The notes below the pieces were generated by a model. The model saw nothing but the letters and a program-made list of their open reading frames with translations, made no database searches and was not told the origin of the DNA. Shown in pieces: positions 14,530 through 22,867 of a stretch of DNA of 64,000 nucleotides. Position 1 is the first letter of the stretch. Each line of letters opens with the position of its first letter. Origin of the DNA: Saccharospirillum mangrovi. Its GTDB lineage: Bacteria > Pseudomonadota > Gammaproteobacteria > Pseudomonadales > Natronospirillaceae. Location of the stretch: the NCBI RefSeq assembly GCF_003367315.1, contig NZ_CP031415.1, positions 1,982,001 to 2,046,000 of the forward strand, given 5' to 3'. The translations under genes were made by a program, and so were the position numbers.

Positions 14530-16023
14530 TCAATCCAAAAACTCAGCCATCTGCTGAAACTCTTTCTCCAAACTCTTCAGCTTCTTCTTACCCAAGCCAC
14601 CTAATATTTCAATCGCATGACGCAGTCGTCCACGTGTGAGATCGGGGCCGAGGATAGACATGGCGTCCAGCACAGAGACCGACGCTGGCGAACCAGTAAT
14701 GGCGATAAACAGCGGCGCCATCAGGTCGCGCATTTTCAGGCCCTGGTGTTCGGCGACGGCTTTGATGTCGGCCATGATGTTGTCTTTTTCCCAATGGCGT
14801 TGGGTTTCGAGTTTCCATAGCACCAGTTGCAGGGTTTTCTTCAGCTCTTCTTCGTCCTGTTTGACCGATTCGAAACTTTCCGGCGTCAGGTTCGGCACGC
14901 CCTGGAAGAAGAACATGGCCAGCGGTGCGGCGTCACTGAGTCGTTCGATGCGTTGCTGCACCAGCGGCAGGAAACTCGACACATAGTCAGCGTTAAATTT
15001 CCATTCCAGCAGGCGCTGCATCAGTTGTTCCGGCGACAGGTCTTCGCGGATGTAACGTCCGTTCAGCCAGTCGAGTTTTTCCGGGTCGAAAACCGGGCCA
15101 CCCAGTGAAATTCGCTTGTGGTCGAAGTTGTCGATCATCTGCGCCTGGGCGAATTTTTCTTCGCCGTTGGGCATGGTCCAGCCCATCATGCCGAGGAAAT
15201 TGATCAGCGCTTCGGGCAGGATGCCGACCGAGCGGTAATAGTCGATTGAGGTCGGGTTTTTGCGCTTGCTGAGTTTGGATTTGTCGGCGTTGCGCAATAA
15301 TGGCAGGTGACAGAACACCGGCGGTTGCCAGCCGAAATATTGATACAGCAACAACTGTTTCGGGGTTGAGGAAATCCATTCTTCGCCGCGCAGTACGTGG
15401 CTGATTTCCATCAGATGATCGTCCACCACACACGCCAGGTGATAGGTCGGCATGCCATCGCTTTTCAGCAACACTTGCATGTCGATCTGTTTCCAGTCGA
15501 TCTCGATGGTGCCGCGCAGTTCGTCTTCGAGTTTGCACACGCCCTCTTCCGGCACTTTCATGCGGATGACCGAGGCTTCACCGGCGTTGAGTCGGGTTGT
15601 TACTTCACTCGGGTCGAGGTGCATACACAGGCCATCGTAGCCGGCCAGGCCTTCGGCCTGACGTTCGGCGCGCATGGCGTCCAGGCGTTCGGCGGTGCAA
15701 AAACAGTGGAAGGCGTGACCGTTGTCGACCAGTTGTCTGGCGTAGTCGCCGTACATGGCTTTGCGTTCGCTTTGGCGATACGGGCCGTATTTGCCGCCTT
15801 TGTCCGGGCCTTCGTCCCAGTCCAGTCCGAGCCAGGCCAGGGATTTTAAAATGGCGGCTTCGCTTTCGGGGGTGGAGCGGGTCTGGTCAGTGTCTTCGAT
15901 GCGCAGTATGAATTCACCGCCCTGGCTCTTGGCGAAGGCGCGGTTGAACAACGCAATGTAGGCGGTACCGACGTGCGGGTCGCCGGTGGGAGATGGCGCA
16001 ATGCGGGTGCGAATTTTGGTCAT
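14530..16023 (-). CDS. gltX: Glutamate--tRNA ligase
   Basis: A 497-residue class I aminoacyl-tRNA synthetase that charges tRNA-Glu in the cytoplasm. The HIGH-type motif appears as [18 protein letters not shown] near the N-terminus and the KMSKS-type loop as KLSKRKN in the middle. The C-terminal anticodon-binding domain is complete and ends in F-Q-Q-M-A-E-F-L-D. The catalytic N-terminus, length and order fit bacterial GltX. It is a monocistronic-looking gene with its own terminator. A decayed copy of its last hundred codons lies about 1.8 kb downstream in the same orientation, on the far side of the AT-rich island. Confidence 0.97.
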   Translation of the reverse strand: MTKIRTRIAPSPTGDPHVGTAYIALFNRAFAKSQGGEFILRIEDTDQTRSTPESEAAILKSLAWLGLDWDEGPDKGGKYGPYRQSERKAMYGDYARQLVDNGHAFHCFCTAERLDAMRAERQAEGLAGYDGLCMHLDPSEVTTRLNAGEASVIRMKVPEEGVCKLEDELRGTIEIDWKQIDMQVLLKSDGMPTYHLACVVDDHLMEISHVLRGEEWISSTPKQLLLYQYFGWQPPVFCHLPLLRNADKSKLSKRKNPTSIDYYRSVGILPEALINFLGMMGWTMPNGEEKFAQAQMIDNFDHKRISLGGPVFDPEKLDWLNGRYIREDLSPEQLMQRLLEWKFNADYVSSFLPLVQQRIERLSDAAPLAMFFFQGVPNLTPESFESVKQDEEELKKTLQLVLWKLETQRHWEKDNIMADIKAVAEHQGLKMRDLMAPLFIAITGSPASVSVLDAMSILGPDLTRGRLRHAIEILGGLGKKKLKSLEKEFQQMAEFLD

Positions 16024-16087
16024 GCCGGGGCGGTCTCGTGGCTGGGCAAAGGCGGCGATTATAGCGGCTCAGCCGGACACTAAAAAG

Positions 16088-16837
16088 TCAGCGGCCACCC
16101 GCTGCGTCAATAAAACTGCCGGTGATGTAGGAGGCTTCATCGCTGAGCAACCAGGCAATGGCAGTGGCAACTTCATGGGCGCTGCCGCCACGTTGCATGG
16201 GAATGGCCGGGGCCATTCGGGCCACTCTACCCGGCTCGCCGCCACTGGCATGAATGTCGGTTTCAATCAGACCGGGGCGCACGGCGTTAACGCGGATACC
16301 CTGAGTCGCCACTTCCAGACTCAAACCTTTGGTCAGAGCATCCATGGCGGCTTTACTGGCGGCGTAATCAACGTATTCATTCGGCGCGCCCAAGCGTGCT
16401 GCGGCCGACGACACATTAACGATGGCGCCGCCCTGCCCGCCTTTATCAATCGCCATGCGCAATACCGCTTCGCGGCTGCACAAAAAGGCGCTGTTAACGT
16501 TGGTGCGGAACATCACGTCGAGCCGCTCTTCGGTGATCCATTCGACCCGCGTTTGCGGTTGCACGATGCCGGCGTTATTGACCAAGGCATTGAGATTGCC
16601 GAGTTGGCTGTCGACGTCTTTAAACAGTCGAACGACCTCGCTTTCAACACTGACGTCCGCTTGCAAGGCGACAGCACGTGCGCCCATGGCCTGGGCCAGT
16701 TTCACCACCTCACCCGCCGCTTCGGCGTTGTGCTGATAATTAACCGCCAGATCGTAGCCACGCTGAGCCAGTAACCGGGCGGTAGCGGCCCCGATGCCCC
16801 GGCTGGCGCCGGTGATCAGGGCGATAGGTCGCTTCAT
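16088..16837 (-). CDS. SDR family oxidoreductase (FabG-like)
   Basis: A 249-residue classical SDR: LITGASRGIGAATARLL at residues 7-23, N-N-A-G-I near 90, catalytic Ser in N-V-S-S-A-A and Y-A-A-S-K. The ending W-L-L-S-D-E-A-S-Y-I-T-G-S-F-I-D-A-A-G-G-R is typical of glucose 1-dehydrogenase/FabG-type enzymes. The start at 16837 is fixed by the domain and an AAGGA about 9 nt upstream; an upstream ATG at 16957 gives a 40-residue leader unlike the family. The substrate is unknown. It lies about 60 nt before the gltX start on the same strand. Confidence 0.88.
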   Translation of the reverse strand: MKRPIALITGASRGIGAATARLLAQRGYDLAVNYQHNAEAAGEVVKLAQAMGARAVALQADVSVESEVVRLFKDVDSQLGNLNALVNNAGIVQPQTRVEWITEERLDVMFRTNVNSAFLCSREAVLRMAIDKGGQGGAIVNVSSAAARLGAPNEYVDYAASKAAMDALTKGLSLEVATQGIRVNAVRPGLIETDIHASGGEPGRVARMAPAIPMQRGGSAHEVATAIAWLLSDEASYITGSFIDAAGGR

Positions 16838-16880
16838 GGTGTTATTCCTTTGTCGTCTACGCAGTGCGCGACGGCCATTA

Positions 16881-17909
16881 TTAACGGGATTGGCGGGCTT
16901 TACGACGGGCGGTTTTCTGCTGGTACATTTCGGCGTCAGCGCGGGCCACCAGGGCATCGATGTCGCGTTCGTCGTCTCCGGCGGTTACCACACCAACGCT
17001 GGCGCCCGGATAATCAAAACTGACACTGCCCAAATCAAATTGGCCCAGCGTCAAACGGCTCAGTCGCTCAACCAATTGGGTGCGCACTCGTGAGGGATCG
17101 ATCTCGGCTGGTGCGGTGCCGAACACCACAAATTCGTCACCGCCATAGCGGGCGACAAAATCGCCGTCGCGCAGACCGCGTTTCAATTGGCCGGCCATGG
17201 CGATTAGAAAGCGGTCGCCCGCGTCGTGGCCGTATTCGTCGTTGATGGCTTTGAAACCGTCGAGATCGATGAAGCCCAAATGCACCTGATCGTCACTGCG
17301 TTGGGCGCCGGCCAGGGCGCGGTCCAGTTCACGATCGAACGCCCGGCGGTTGGGAATGCCGGTAAGGGGGTCGGTCAGCGCGAAATGGCTGAACTCCAGG
17401 TTCTCACGTTGCAGTCGGACCAGGAGGCGATCGTGATCCAATTGACGGCCGATCAGGTGACTGAACAGTCCCAGAATATGCTGCGCCTCATCGGATACAG
17501 GTTGGCTGCGTGGGCTGGCGGCGCACAGAGTGCCGTAAAATTCGCCTTCACCGGTCCATATCGCGTGGCTGAGAAAGGTTTCAATGTGCAGGCCGCTGAC
17601 CGCCAATGAATCGCCCCATTGCTGGCTGACGTTCAGGCTGATGGGCCGCGATTCATCCATCGCCCGTTTGCACAGTGAATCTTCCCATGGCCCCACCGAC
17701 CCTTGCGGGATAGCAAGATGCTGAGCGTCGGTGTTGTTGGAAAACAGTATGGTTTGGGTACCTTTTTCAGTATCCACTCGCGTCAGATAGGTCGATTCCA
17801 ACCCGGTGACGGACTGCAGAAGTGCCAACAAAGCCGGCACCAAGCTGTCCAGCCGTTCGGCTTCGGGTACGACATCCGCCAGGCGATTCAATAAGGAAAG
17901 GTCATTCAT
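16881..17909 (-). CDS. GAF-GGDEF diguanylate cyclase
   Basis: A 342-residue cytoplasmic enzyme that would make cyclic di-GMP. A GAF sensor domain covers about residues 10-160 and a GGDEF domain about 180-340. The active site is intact (RYGGDEFVV). The product-inhibition I-site RxxD is present as R-D-G-D, five residues before GGDEF. L-T-D-P-L-T-G-I-P-N-R-R-A-F is the usual start of the domain. ATG at 17909 was chosen; a TTG at 17927 is possible. No output partner is adjacent. Confidence 0.92.
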   Translation of the reverse strand: MNDLSLLNRLADVVPEAERLDSLVPALLALLQSVTGLESTYLTRVDTEKGTQTILFSNNTDAQHLAIPQGSVGPWEDSLCKRAMDESRPISLNVSQQWGDSLAVSGLHIETFLSHAIWTGEGEFYGTLCAASPRSQPVSDEAQHILGLFSHLIGRQLDHDRLLVRLQRENLEFSHFALTDPLTGIPNRRAFDRELDRALAGAQRSDDQVHLGFIDLDGFKAINDEYGHDAGDRFLIAMAGQLKRGLRDGDFVARYGGDEFVVFGTAPAEIDPSRVRTQLVERLSRLTLGQFDLGSVSFDYPGASVGVVTAGDDERDIDALVARADAEMYQQKTARRKARQSR

Positions 17910-17976
17910 AACAGTTGGCCGCTGCAACGTTGGTTGTCAGCCTAGCAAAGACCCTTCCGGCCCGACAGGCAAACGG

Positions 17977-18525
17977 CTATTTTTTGATCAGCATTTCATC
18001 GGTGCTCCGAACCTGACAAAACTCACCGTGCAAGCTGGCTAAATTGGCTCGGTGCATTTGCTCGGCACTGATGTGAGTGCCATCCGGTGCGGTGCGCTCA
18101 AAGGTCGCAGTGCCGTCACCAACCAGGATGACGTCAAACCCCAAGTTAGCCGCCATGCGTACCGACGTGGAGACGCAATGGTCGGTTGTCAGCCCGACTA
18201 CGACGAGTTGCTCAACGCCCGTCTTGCGCATGTGGGCTTCCAGGTCCGTCCCGATAAAAGCTGAGTTAACGTTCTTGGTGAACAAGGGCTCGCCCGCCAG
18301 CGGTAAGACTTCCGGCTTAATGGCATTGCCGGGCAATTCCGGACGCAATGGAGAATCAGGCTCGACCGAATCGTGCCGGACGTGCAACACCGGCCAGCCG
18401 TGCATTCGCCAATGCGTCAGCAAGCGCGCCATATTGGCCTCGGCCTGGGGGTTGTTGCGCTCACCGTAGGCCGGGTTATCCAGTCCTTGTTGAACATCGA
18501 TGATCAAAAGTGCGGCGGCGCTCAT
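17977..18525 (-). CDS. Cysteine hydrolase, isochorismatase family
   Basis: A 182-residue protein with the full catalytic triad of the family: D10 in L-L-I-I-D-V-Q-Q-G, K84 in F-T-K-N-V-N-S-A-F, and C117 in GLTTDHCVSTSVR. The cis-peptide region before the cysteine (V-V-G-L-T-T) is normal. The family includes isochorismatases, nicotinamidases and ureidoacrylate hydrolases; the substrate cannot be told, though it lacks the carrier domain of siderophore isochorismatases. It follows closely after nothing on its own strand and stands apart from the divergent DoxX gene. Confidence 0.9.
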   Translation of the reverse strand: MSAAALLIIDVQQGLDNPAYGERNNPQAEANMARLLTHWRMHGWPVLHVRHDSVEPDSPLRPELPGNAIKPEVLPLAGEPLFTKNVNSAFIGTDLEAHMRKTGVEQLVVVGLTTDHCVSTSVRMAANLGFDVILVGDGTATFERTAPDGTHISAEQMHRANLASLHGEFCQVRSTDEMLIKK

Positions 18526-18726
18526 TGTTGAGGCTCCTATAAAGTGGCAGTGAACGGCTCAGTATAAGCAGCACACTTTGTCTGGTCATGTTCCGGTCAT
18601 ACGGTTGAAGCCGGGTTCAGCGTCGTTTGAACTGCAATTGTTTGAGGCTAAATTGATGGCTATTGACGCAGGTCAGGTGGCGTCATCGTTACCGTGGTTA
18701 TTCTGCACTCGAAAAGGTTTCAGACG

Positions 18727-18743
18727 CGGTGGTTTAACCACCG
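18727..18743. promoter_or_regulatory. Inverted repeat in the doxX leader
   Basis: CGGTGGTT-T-AACCACCG is a perfect 8-bp inverted repeat about 27 nt before the doxX start. It may be an operator; no binder is known here. Confidence 0.35.
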
Positions 18744-18769
18744 AGAGTTGAACAAAGGAGGACATCAAA

Positions 18770-19264
18770 ATGATTGGTCAATGGCTTCGTGAAGATCGCA
18801 ATGCATCCTATCTGTTGGTCGTACTGCGTCTTTGGCTCGGTTACGAATGGTTGATGGCTGGCTGGCACAAACTCGGTGGCTTCGACGCTTCCGGCTTTTT
18901 GACTGGCGCTGTGGCAAAAGCGGGCGGTGAACACCCGATGGTTCAAACTTGGTGGGCCAATTTCCTGGAGGCGTTTGCCATCCCGAATGCAGGCCTGTTC
19001 AACTTCCTGATTCCCTGGGGCGAAATCGCCGTAGGCCTGGGTTTGATCTTCGGCTGCTTCACTGTTTTGGCGGTGTTTTTTGGCATGGTGATGAACTTTG
19101 CGTTCCTGTTCAGTGGCTCAACTAGCAGCAACCCGAACATGCTCATCGTTGAAATCATCGTTCTGTTTGGTGCTGCCAACGCCGGTAAAATTGGCCTGGA
19201 TCACTGGGTACAACCGTACATCGCTGAGTGGTTTGCGAAACGACGCCAGAAAGCGGCAGCCTGA
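18770..19264 (+). CDS. DoxX family membrane protein
   Basis: A 164-residue protein with four hydrophobic segments at about residues 14-32, 78-95, 98-117 and 121-138. The first holds the L-R-L-W-L-G-Y-E-W-L-M-A-G-W-H-K pattern of DoxX/DoxD-like proteins (thiosulfate:quinone oxidoreductase small-subunit-like fold). The role here is unknown. A strong AAAGGAGGA precedes the ATG and a strong terminator follows, so it is transcribed alone. A basic tail (A-K-R-R-Q-K-A-A-A) faces the cytoplasm. Confidence 0.85.
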   Translation: MIGQWLREDRNASYLLVVLRLWLGYEWLMAGWHKLGGFDASGFLTGAVAKAGGEHPMVQTWWANFLEAFAIPNAGLFNFLIPWGEIAVGLGLIFGCFTVLAVFFGMVMNFAFLFSGSTSSNPNMLIVEIIVLFGAANAGKIGLDHWVQPYIAEWFAKRRQKAAA

Positions 19265-19303
19265 TCGCCACCGCCACTGGATAACAAAGACTCACCTCTG
19301 TTT

Positions 19304-19328
19304 GCCGGCCTGTCAGGCCGGCTTTTTT
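19304..19328 (+). terminator. Rho-independent terminator of the doxX gene
   Basis: GCCGGCC-TGTCA-GGCCGGC followed by six Ts, 40 nt after the stop. It also lies just past the end of the convergent gap gene. Confidence 0.85.
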
Positions 19329-19339
19329 ATGCCCGCGTT

Positions 19340-20791
19340 TTACAGCTCTTGCGGGTACACCCGGTAATGAATGCCCGCCATGTCCTGAACGGTTCGGATC
19401 ACCTGCGCGCTGTAGCCGGCTTCGTTGTCGTACCAGACGTACACGATGGCGCGGTTGCCCGTCACGATGGTGGCGCCGCTGTCGACAATGCCGGTTTTGC
19501 GATTGCCCACGAAATCCGACGACACCGCTTCCGGTGAATGGGTGTAATCCACCTGTTTGTGCAGATCGGAATAAAGCGACGTCTCGCGCAGGAAATTATT
19601 CAGCTCGTCTTTGGTCGTTTCCGATTGCAGGTTCAAGTTCAAAATCGCCATCGAGACATTAGGCGTCGGTACCCGAATGGCATTGCCGGTCAGTTTGCCT
19701 TCCAGTTCTGGTAACGCTTTGGCGACCGCCTTGGCGGCCCCGGTTTCGGTCAACACCATGTTCAACGGCGCGCTGCGGCCGCGGCGTTCGCCTTTGTGAT
19801 AGTTATCGATCAGGTTCTGATCGTTGGTGTAGGAATGCACGGTTTCGACGTGGCCGTTTTCAATGCCGAAACGATCGTTCAGCGCTTTCAGCACTGGGGT
19901 AATAGCGTTGGTCGTGCACGACGCGGCCGACACAATAGTGTCGTCGTCTTTAATACTGAGATGGTTGATGCCGTGAACGATGTTTTTGATGTCGCCTTTA
20001 CCCGGTGCCGTTAACAATACGCGGCTGATGCCGGCGCATTTCAAGTGTTGGCCCAGGCCTTCACGGTCGCGCCATTTGCCGGTGTTGTCGACCAGAATGG
20101 CGTCGCGAATGCCGTAACGGGCGTAATCGACCTGCGTCGGATCGTTGGCGTAAATAACCTGAATGGTGGTGCCATTGGCGACCAGACAATTGTTTTCGTG
20201 GTCAACGCTGATGGTGCCTTCGAAACTGCCGTGTATGGAATCGCGACGCAGTAAGCTGGCGCGTTTTACCAAGTCGTTATCCGCCCCACCGGGACGCACG
20301 ACAATGGCGCGCAACCGCAGCGGCGAACCGCCGGCTTTTTCGATCAGGATGCGTGCCAGCAACCGACCAATACGACCGAAGCCATAAAGCACCACATCGC
20401 GTGATGCGTTTTCGTCGTTGATGGCGCTGCCTTGCAACTCCGCCAATTCGGCATTCAGAAAATCGCGCAGCGGTATGTCTTTGCCCTGCCGACGGTGCTT
20501 GAGCGCCAACTTGCCCACATCGATGTGCGCCGGCGCCAATGGCATTTCATTCAACAACTCCAACACCGCCAAGGTCTCATTCACCGACAATTCATGGCCT
20601 TCCACCTGGCGTACAAAGCGGTGTGTTTTCAGCAGCTGAATCACCGATTGGTTGATGATCTGGCGGCCATAAATCGAGGTGATGACTCGGTTCTGACGAT
20701 ACAGCCGGCCGATGATGGGAATCATGGCTTCGGCGAGTGCTTCCTTTTCCTGCCAGCGCAGCAGGGTTTGATCTATGACGGCTGGGTTCAC
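19340..20791 (-). CDS. gap: Glyceraldehyde-3-phosphate dehydrogenase, long form
   Basis: A 483-residue enzyme: about 130 extra N-terminal residues, then a normal GAPDH. The NAD(P) fold begins at VVLYGFGRIGR (about 134-144). The active-site cysteine is C292 in SAASCTTNAITP, and the substrate loops (H-S-Y-T-N-D-Q, R-V-P-T-P-N-V-S, W-Y-D-N-E-A-G-Y) are present. It oxidises glyceraldehyde 3-phosphate in the cytoplasm, or works in reverse in gluconeogenesis. The long form is known from pseudomonads. The start is GTG at 20791 with AGAGGA 7 nt upstream. A 392-bp leader with two palindromes precedes it. Confidence 0.92.
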   Translation of the reverse strand: MNPAVIDQTLLRWQEKEALAEAMIPIIGRLYRQNRVITSIYGRQIINQSVIQLLKTHRFVRQVEGHELSVNETLAVLELLNEMPLAPAHIDVGKLALKHRRQGKDIPLRDFLNAELAELQGSAINDENASRDVVLYGFGRIGRLLARILIEKAGGSPLRLRAIVVRPGGADNDLVKRASLLRRDSIHGSFEGTISVDHENNCLVANGTTIQVIYANDPTQVDYARYGIRDAILVDNTGKWRDREGLGQHLKCAGISRVLLTAPGKGDIKNIVHGINHLSIKDDDTIVSAASCTTNAITPVLKALNDRFGIENGHVETVHSYTNDQNLIDNYHKGERRGRSAPLNMVLTETGAAKAVAKALPELEGKLTGNAIRVPTPNVSMAILNLNLQSETTKDELNNFLRETSLYSDLHKQVDYTHSPEAVSSDFVGNRKTGIVDSGATIVTGNRAIVYVWYDNEAGYSAQVIRTVQDMAGIHYRVYPQEL

Positions 20792-21058
20792 GCGAGCGTT
20801 CCTCTGGGTGTCGAGTTGATAGGCAGTCGTTTATTTTTTCCCCGGTGTAACCCCGGGTTTGGCGACAGTCTAACGATGCTCACCTGGGCCTGACGACCAG
20901 CTTTGTCAGCCATTTCCTGCCATTTTATTGAGTGCCTAGTCGACACGCTGTCGATTTGGAAATTTATTACAACAAAGCCGGTTTGACGACGTTCAGAGAG
21001 AGGAAGCCAGGAATCGAAAACCAATTGCGAATCGCTGTTTGGCAGCGTGAAACGGACA

Positions 21059-21072
21059 TTTCAGCGCTGAAA
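21059..21072. promoter_or_regulatory. Palindrome TTTCAGCGCTGAAA upstream of gap
   Basis: A perfect 14-bp palindrome, 36 bp centre to centre from the next one. A possible operator; no regulator is identified. Confidence 0.4.
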
Positions 21073-21094
21073 CGACAGCGACTGTTTTGAAAGG

Positions 21095-21108
21095 AAGTTA
21101 CGTAACTT
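21095..21108. promoter_or_regulatory. Palindrome AAGTTACGTAACTT upstream of gap
   Basis: A perfect 14-bp palindrome. AGTTACGTAACT-type sites resemble binding sites of small dimeric repressors. The target would be gap, or this is a tail element of the preceding gene. Confidence 0.4.
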
Positions 21109-21183
21109 TCAGACCGGAAGTAGAAAAAAATAAATTAACTATTTTTTGGAAAATAGCAGCACTTTGGCGAATCAACGGTATTG

Positions 21184-22797
21184 CTATGAGTTTTGTCCAG
21201 CCAGACAGACACGATTTCGACCCGATTTTTTCGCTTGATACAGCGCTTCGTCAGCGGCCTTACTAAGATCGTTTGCCGTATCACCTGGCGACAATTGCGC
21301 GATGCCACAACTGAAAGTGACGTTGATGCGTTCTGACTGAGCATCGTGCTGAATCTGCGCAAAACTCTGGCTGACTTTGGTCAATAGCTCACCGGCTTTA
21401 GTCAGATCGATGTCGTGCAAAACGACCGCAAATTCTTCGCCGCCATAACGGCCAATGCGATCGGTCAGACGAAAACGCTGGCGCAGAAACAGCGCCAGCG
21501 AACGAATAACGCTATCACCCACGGCGTGGCCGAAACGGTCGTTTACGTCTTTGAAGTGATCAATGTCGATCATGGCAAAACACAGATCGCGCTGTTCCGC
21601 TTGCGCTTGTTGAATACTGCGTCTGAGTACATCGAGCGTGTTGATGTGATCCAGCAGGCCGGTAAGGCTGTCGCGGATCATCTGTTCTTTCAGGCCGCGA
21701 TTGCGCTGGCAACGGTTGCGCACCGTCGCCACCAGCATGTCGGGTTCGACCGGCTTGGTGAGAAAATCGTCGCCGCCCTGCGCCATGGCTTCGAGTTGTT
21801 TGCGCGTGTCCTGTTCGGCCGACAAATACAGAATCGGCACCACGTCATAACGCCATTGCTGGCGAATCACCTGCGCCAGTTCGATGCCGGTGCAGTGTGG
21901 CATGTACATATCCATCAGGATGGCGTCGGGCTGAAACGACTCCAGTGCGTCGAGAATGGTCAGCGGTTCGTCCACTACCTGAGTCAACATACCGGCCTGA
22001 TTCAACGTCCGCTCGGCAAAGAACGCCTGTGCCGGTGAATCTTCGACAATCAACACCCGATACGGCGGCTCAGAGCGAAAGGCGTAGAGCGCACTCAGTT
22101 GTTTGACCAGCAAACCCGCATCCAGCGTGCCTTCCTGAAAAGCGGCGCCTTCGGCGCGCGCGGCGGCCAGGCGCATCTCAATGCTGGGGGTTTGCTGCGA
22201 ATAGAAATAAATCGGCAGCGCTGGCGATTGGTCGTGCTGAATATCCTGCGCGATGGCGAGGCCAGCCTGATCGAATTCGACATCCATCAGCAACGCGGCC
22301 GGTCGCCGATGTTGAACCAGCAGCATCAGAGCTTCACGGTCGGCAACGATCTGGGCGGGAATGCCGAACGAATGCAGATGCTGGCGCAGACTGTCGGCTT
22401 GGTTGTCGTCGCTGCAACACAAATAGACCGGCTTGCGGCTATCGATGTTCAGCGCGGCGGCGGAATCGTCGCGGCGCGAGCAACGTTCGGCGAGTCGATG
22501 AATGTGTTCGCTGAGCGCTTCCAGCAAATGGCTGGGCGGCGCCTGGTCGCGCCGGGTGCTGGCCAGTAACGCCAGCAGTTGCTCGGCTTCGACGCGGATC
22601 GGATGCAGATCGTAGCGCACGGCTAAACTGAGCAGTTTGTCGCAGCGACGCAGAAAATCCTGATGCCAGTCCGGGTTCCACAACACTTCATCCAGCGTGC
22701 GCCAGGCGTTGACGACTAGCCGCGCCTGGTCGTGCACACGGCGACTGAAATGCTGGCGCAGTTCGTCGCGTTGTTGAGTGTTGTCGGGAGAGGTCAT
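21184..22797 (-). CDS. Response-regulator diguanylate cyclase (Hpt-like, REC, REC, GGDEF)
   Basis: A 537-residue protein. Residues 1-110 form a helical Hpt-like region, 120-240 a receiver-like domain, 245-365 a complete receiver (phospho-acceptor Asp in L-M-D-M-Y-M-P, Lys in L-T-K-P-V) and 375-535 a GGDEF domain. The active site is RYGGEEFAV and the I-site RxxD (R-L-T-D) lies five residues before it. The first receiver keeps an Asp (L-L-M-D-V-E-F) but lacks the usual switch lysine, so it is probably degenerate. The order is like PleD/WspR-type enzymes that make cyclic di-GMP when phosphorylated. It lies 70 nt after metZ on the same strand. Confidence 0.9.
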   Translation of the reverse strand: MTSPDNTQQRDELRQHFSRRVHDQARLVVNAWRTLDEVLWNPDWHQDFLRRCDKLLSLAVRYDLHPIRVEAEQLLALLASTRRDQAPPSHLLEALSEHIHRLAERCSRRDDSAAALNIDSRKPVYLCCSDDNQADSLRQHLHSFGIPAQIVADREALMLLVQHRRPAALLMDVEFDQAGLAIAQDIQHDQSPALPIYFYSQQTPSIEMRLAAARAEGAAFQEGTLDAGLLVKQLSALYAFRSEPPYRVLIVEDSPAQAFFAERTLNQAGMLTQVVDEPLTILDALESFQPDAILMDMYMPHCTGIELAQVIRQQWRYDVVPILYLSAEQDTRKQLEAMAQGGDDFLTKPVEPDMLVATVRNRCQRNRGLKEQMIRDSLTGLLDHINTLDVLRRSIQQAQAEQRDLCFAMIDIDHFKDVNDRFGHAVGDSVIRSLALFLRQRFRLTDRIGRYGGEEFAVVLHDIDLTKAGELLTKVSQSFAQIQHDAQSERINVTFSCGIAQLSPGDTANDLSKAADEALYQAKKSGRNRVCLAGQNS

Positions 22798-22867
22798 GCG
22801 ATCTGACCGTGCCTGTGATGAATGCCGACCGGGTCGCGCGCCGGCCAGCGTGATTGATTGGTTTCGA

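Larger units (their letters stand above)
20792..21183. other. Non-coding upstream region of gap with two palindromes
   Basis: 392 bases without a supportable gene, between the end of a diguanylate cyclase gene and the gap start. Two perfect 14-bp palindromes lie in it (listed separately). Otherwise I see only a short GC hairpin near 20840 without a T-run. Confidence 0.45.

Noticed and set aside
20836-20860. Terminator upstream of gap
   Set aside because: The CCCGG...CCGGG hairpin has its T-run on the wrong side for either strand.
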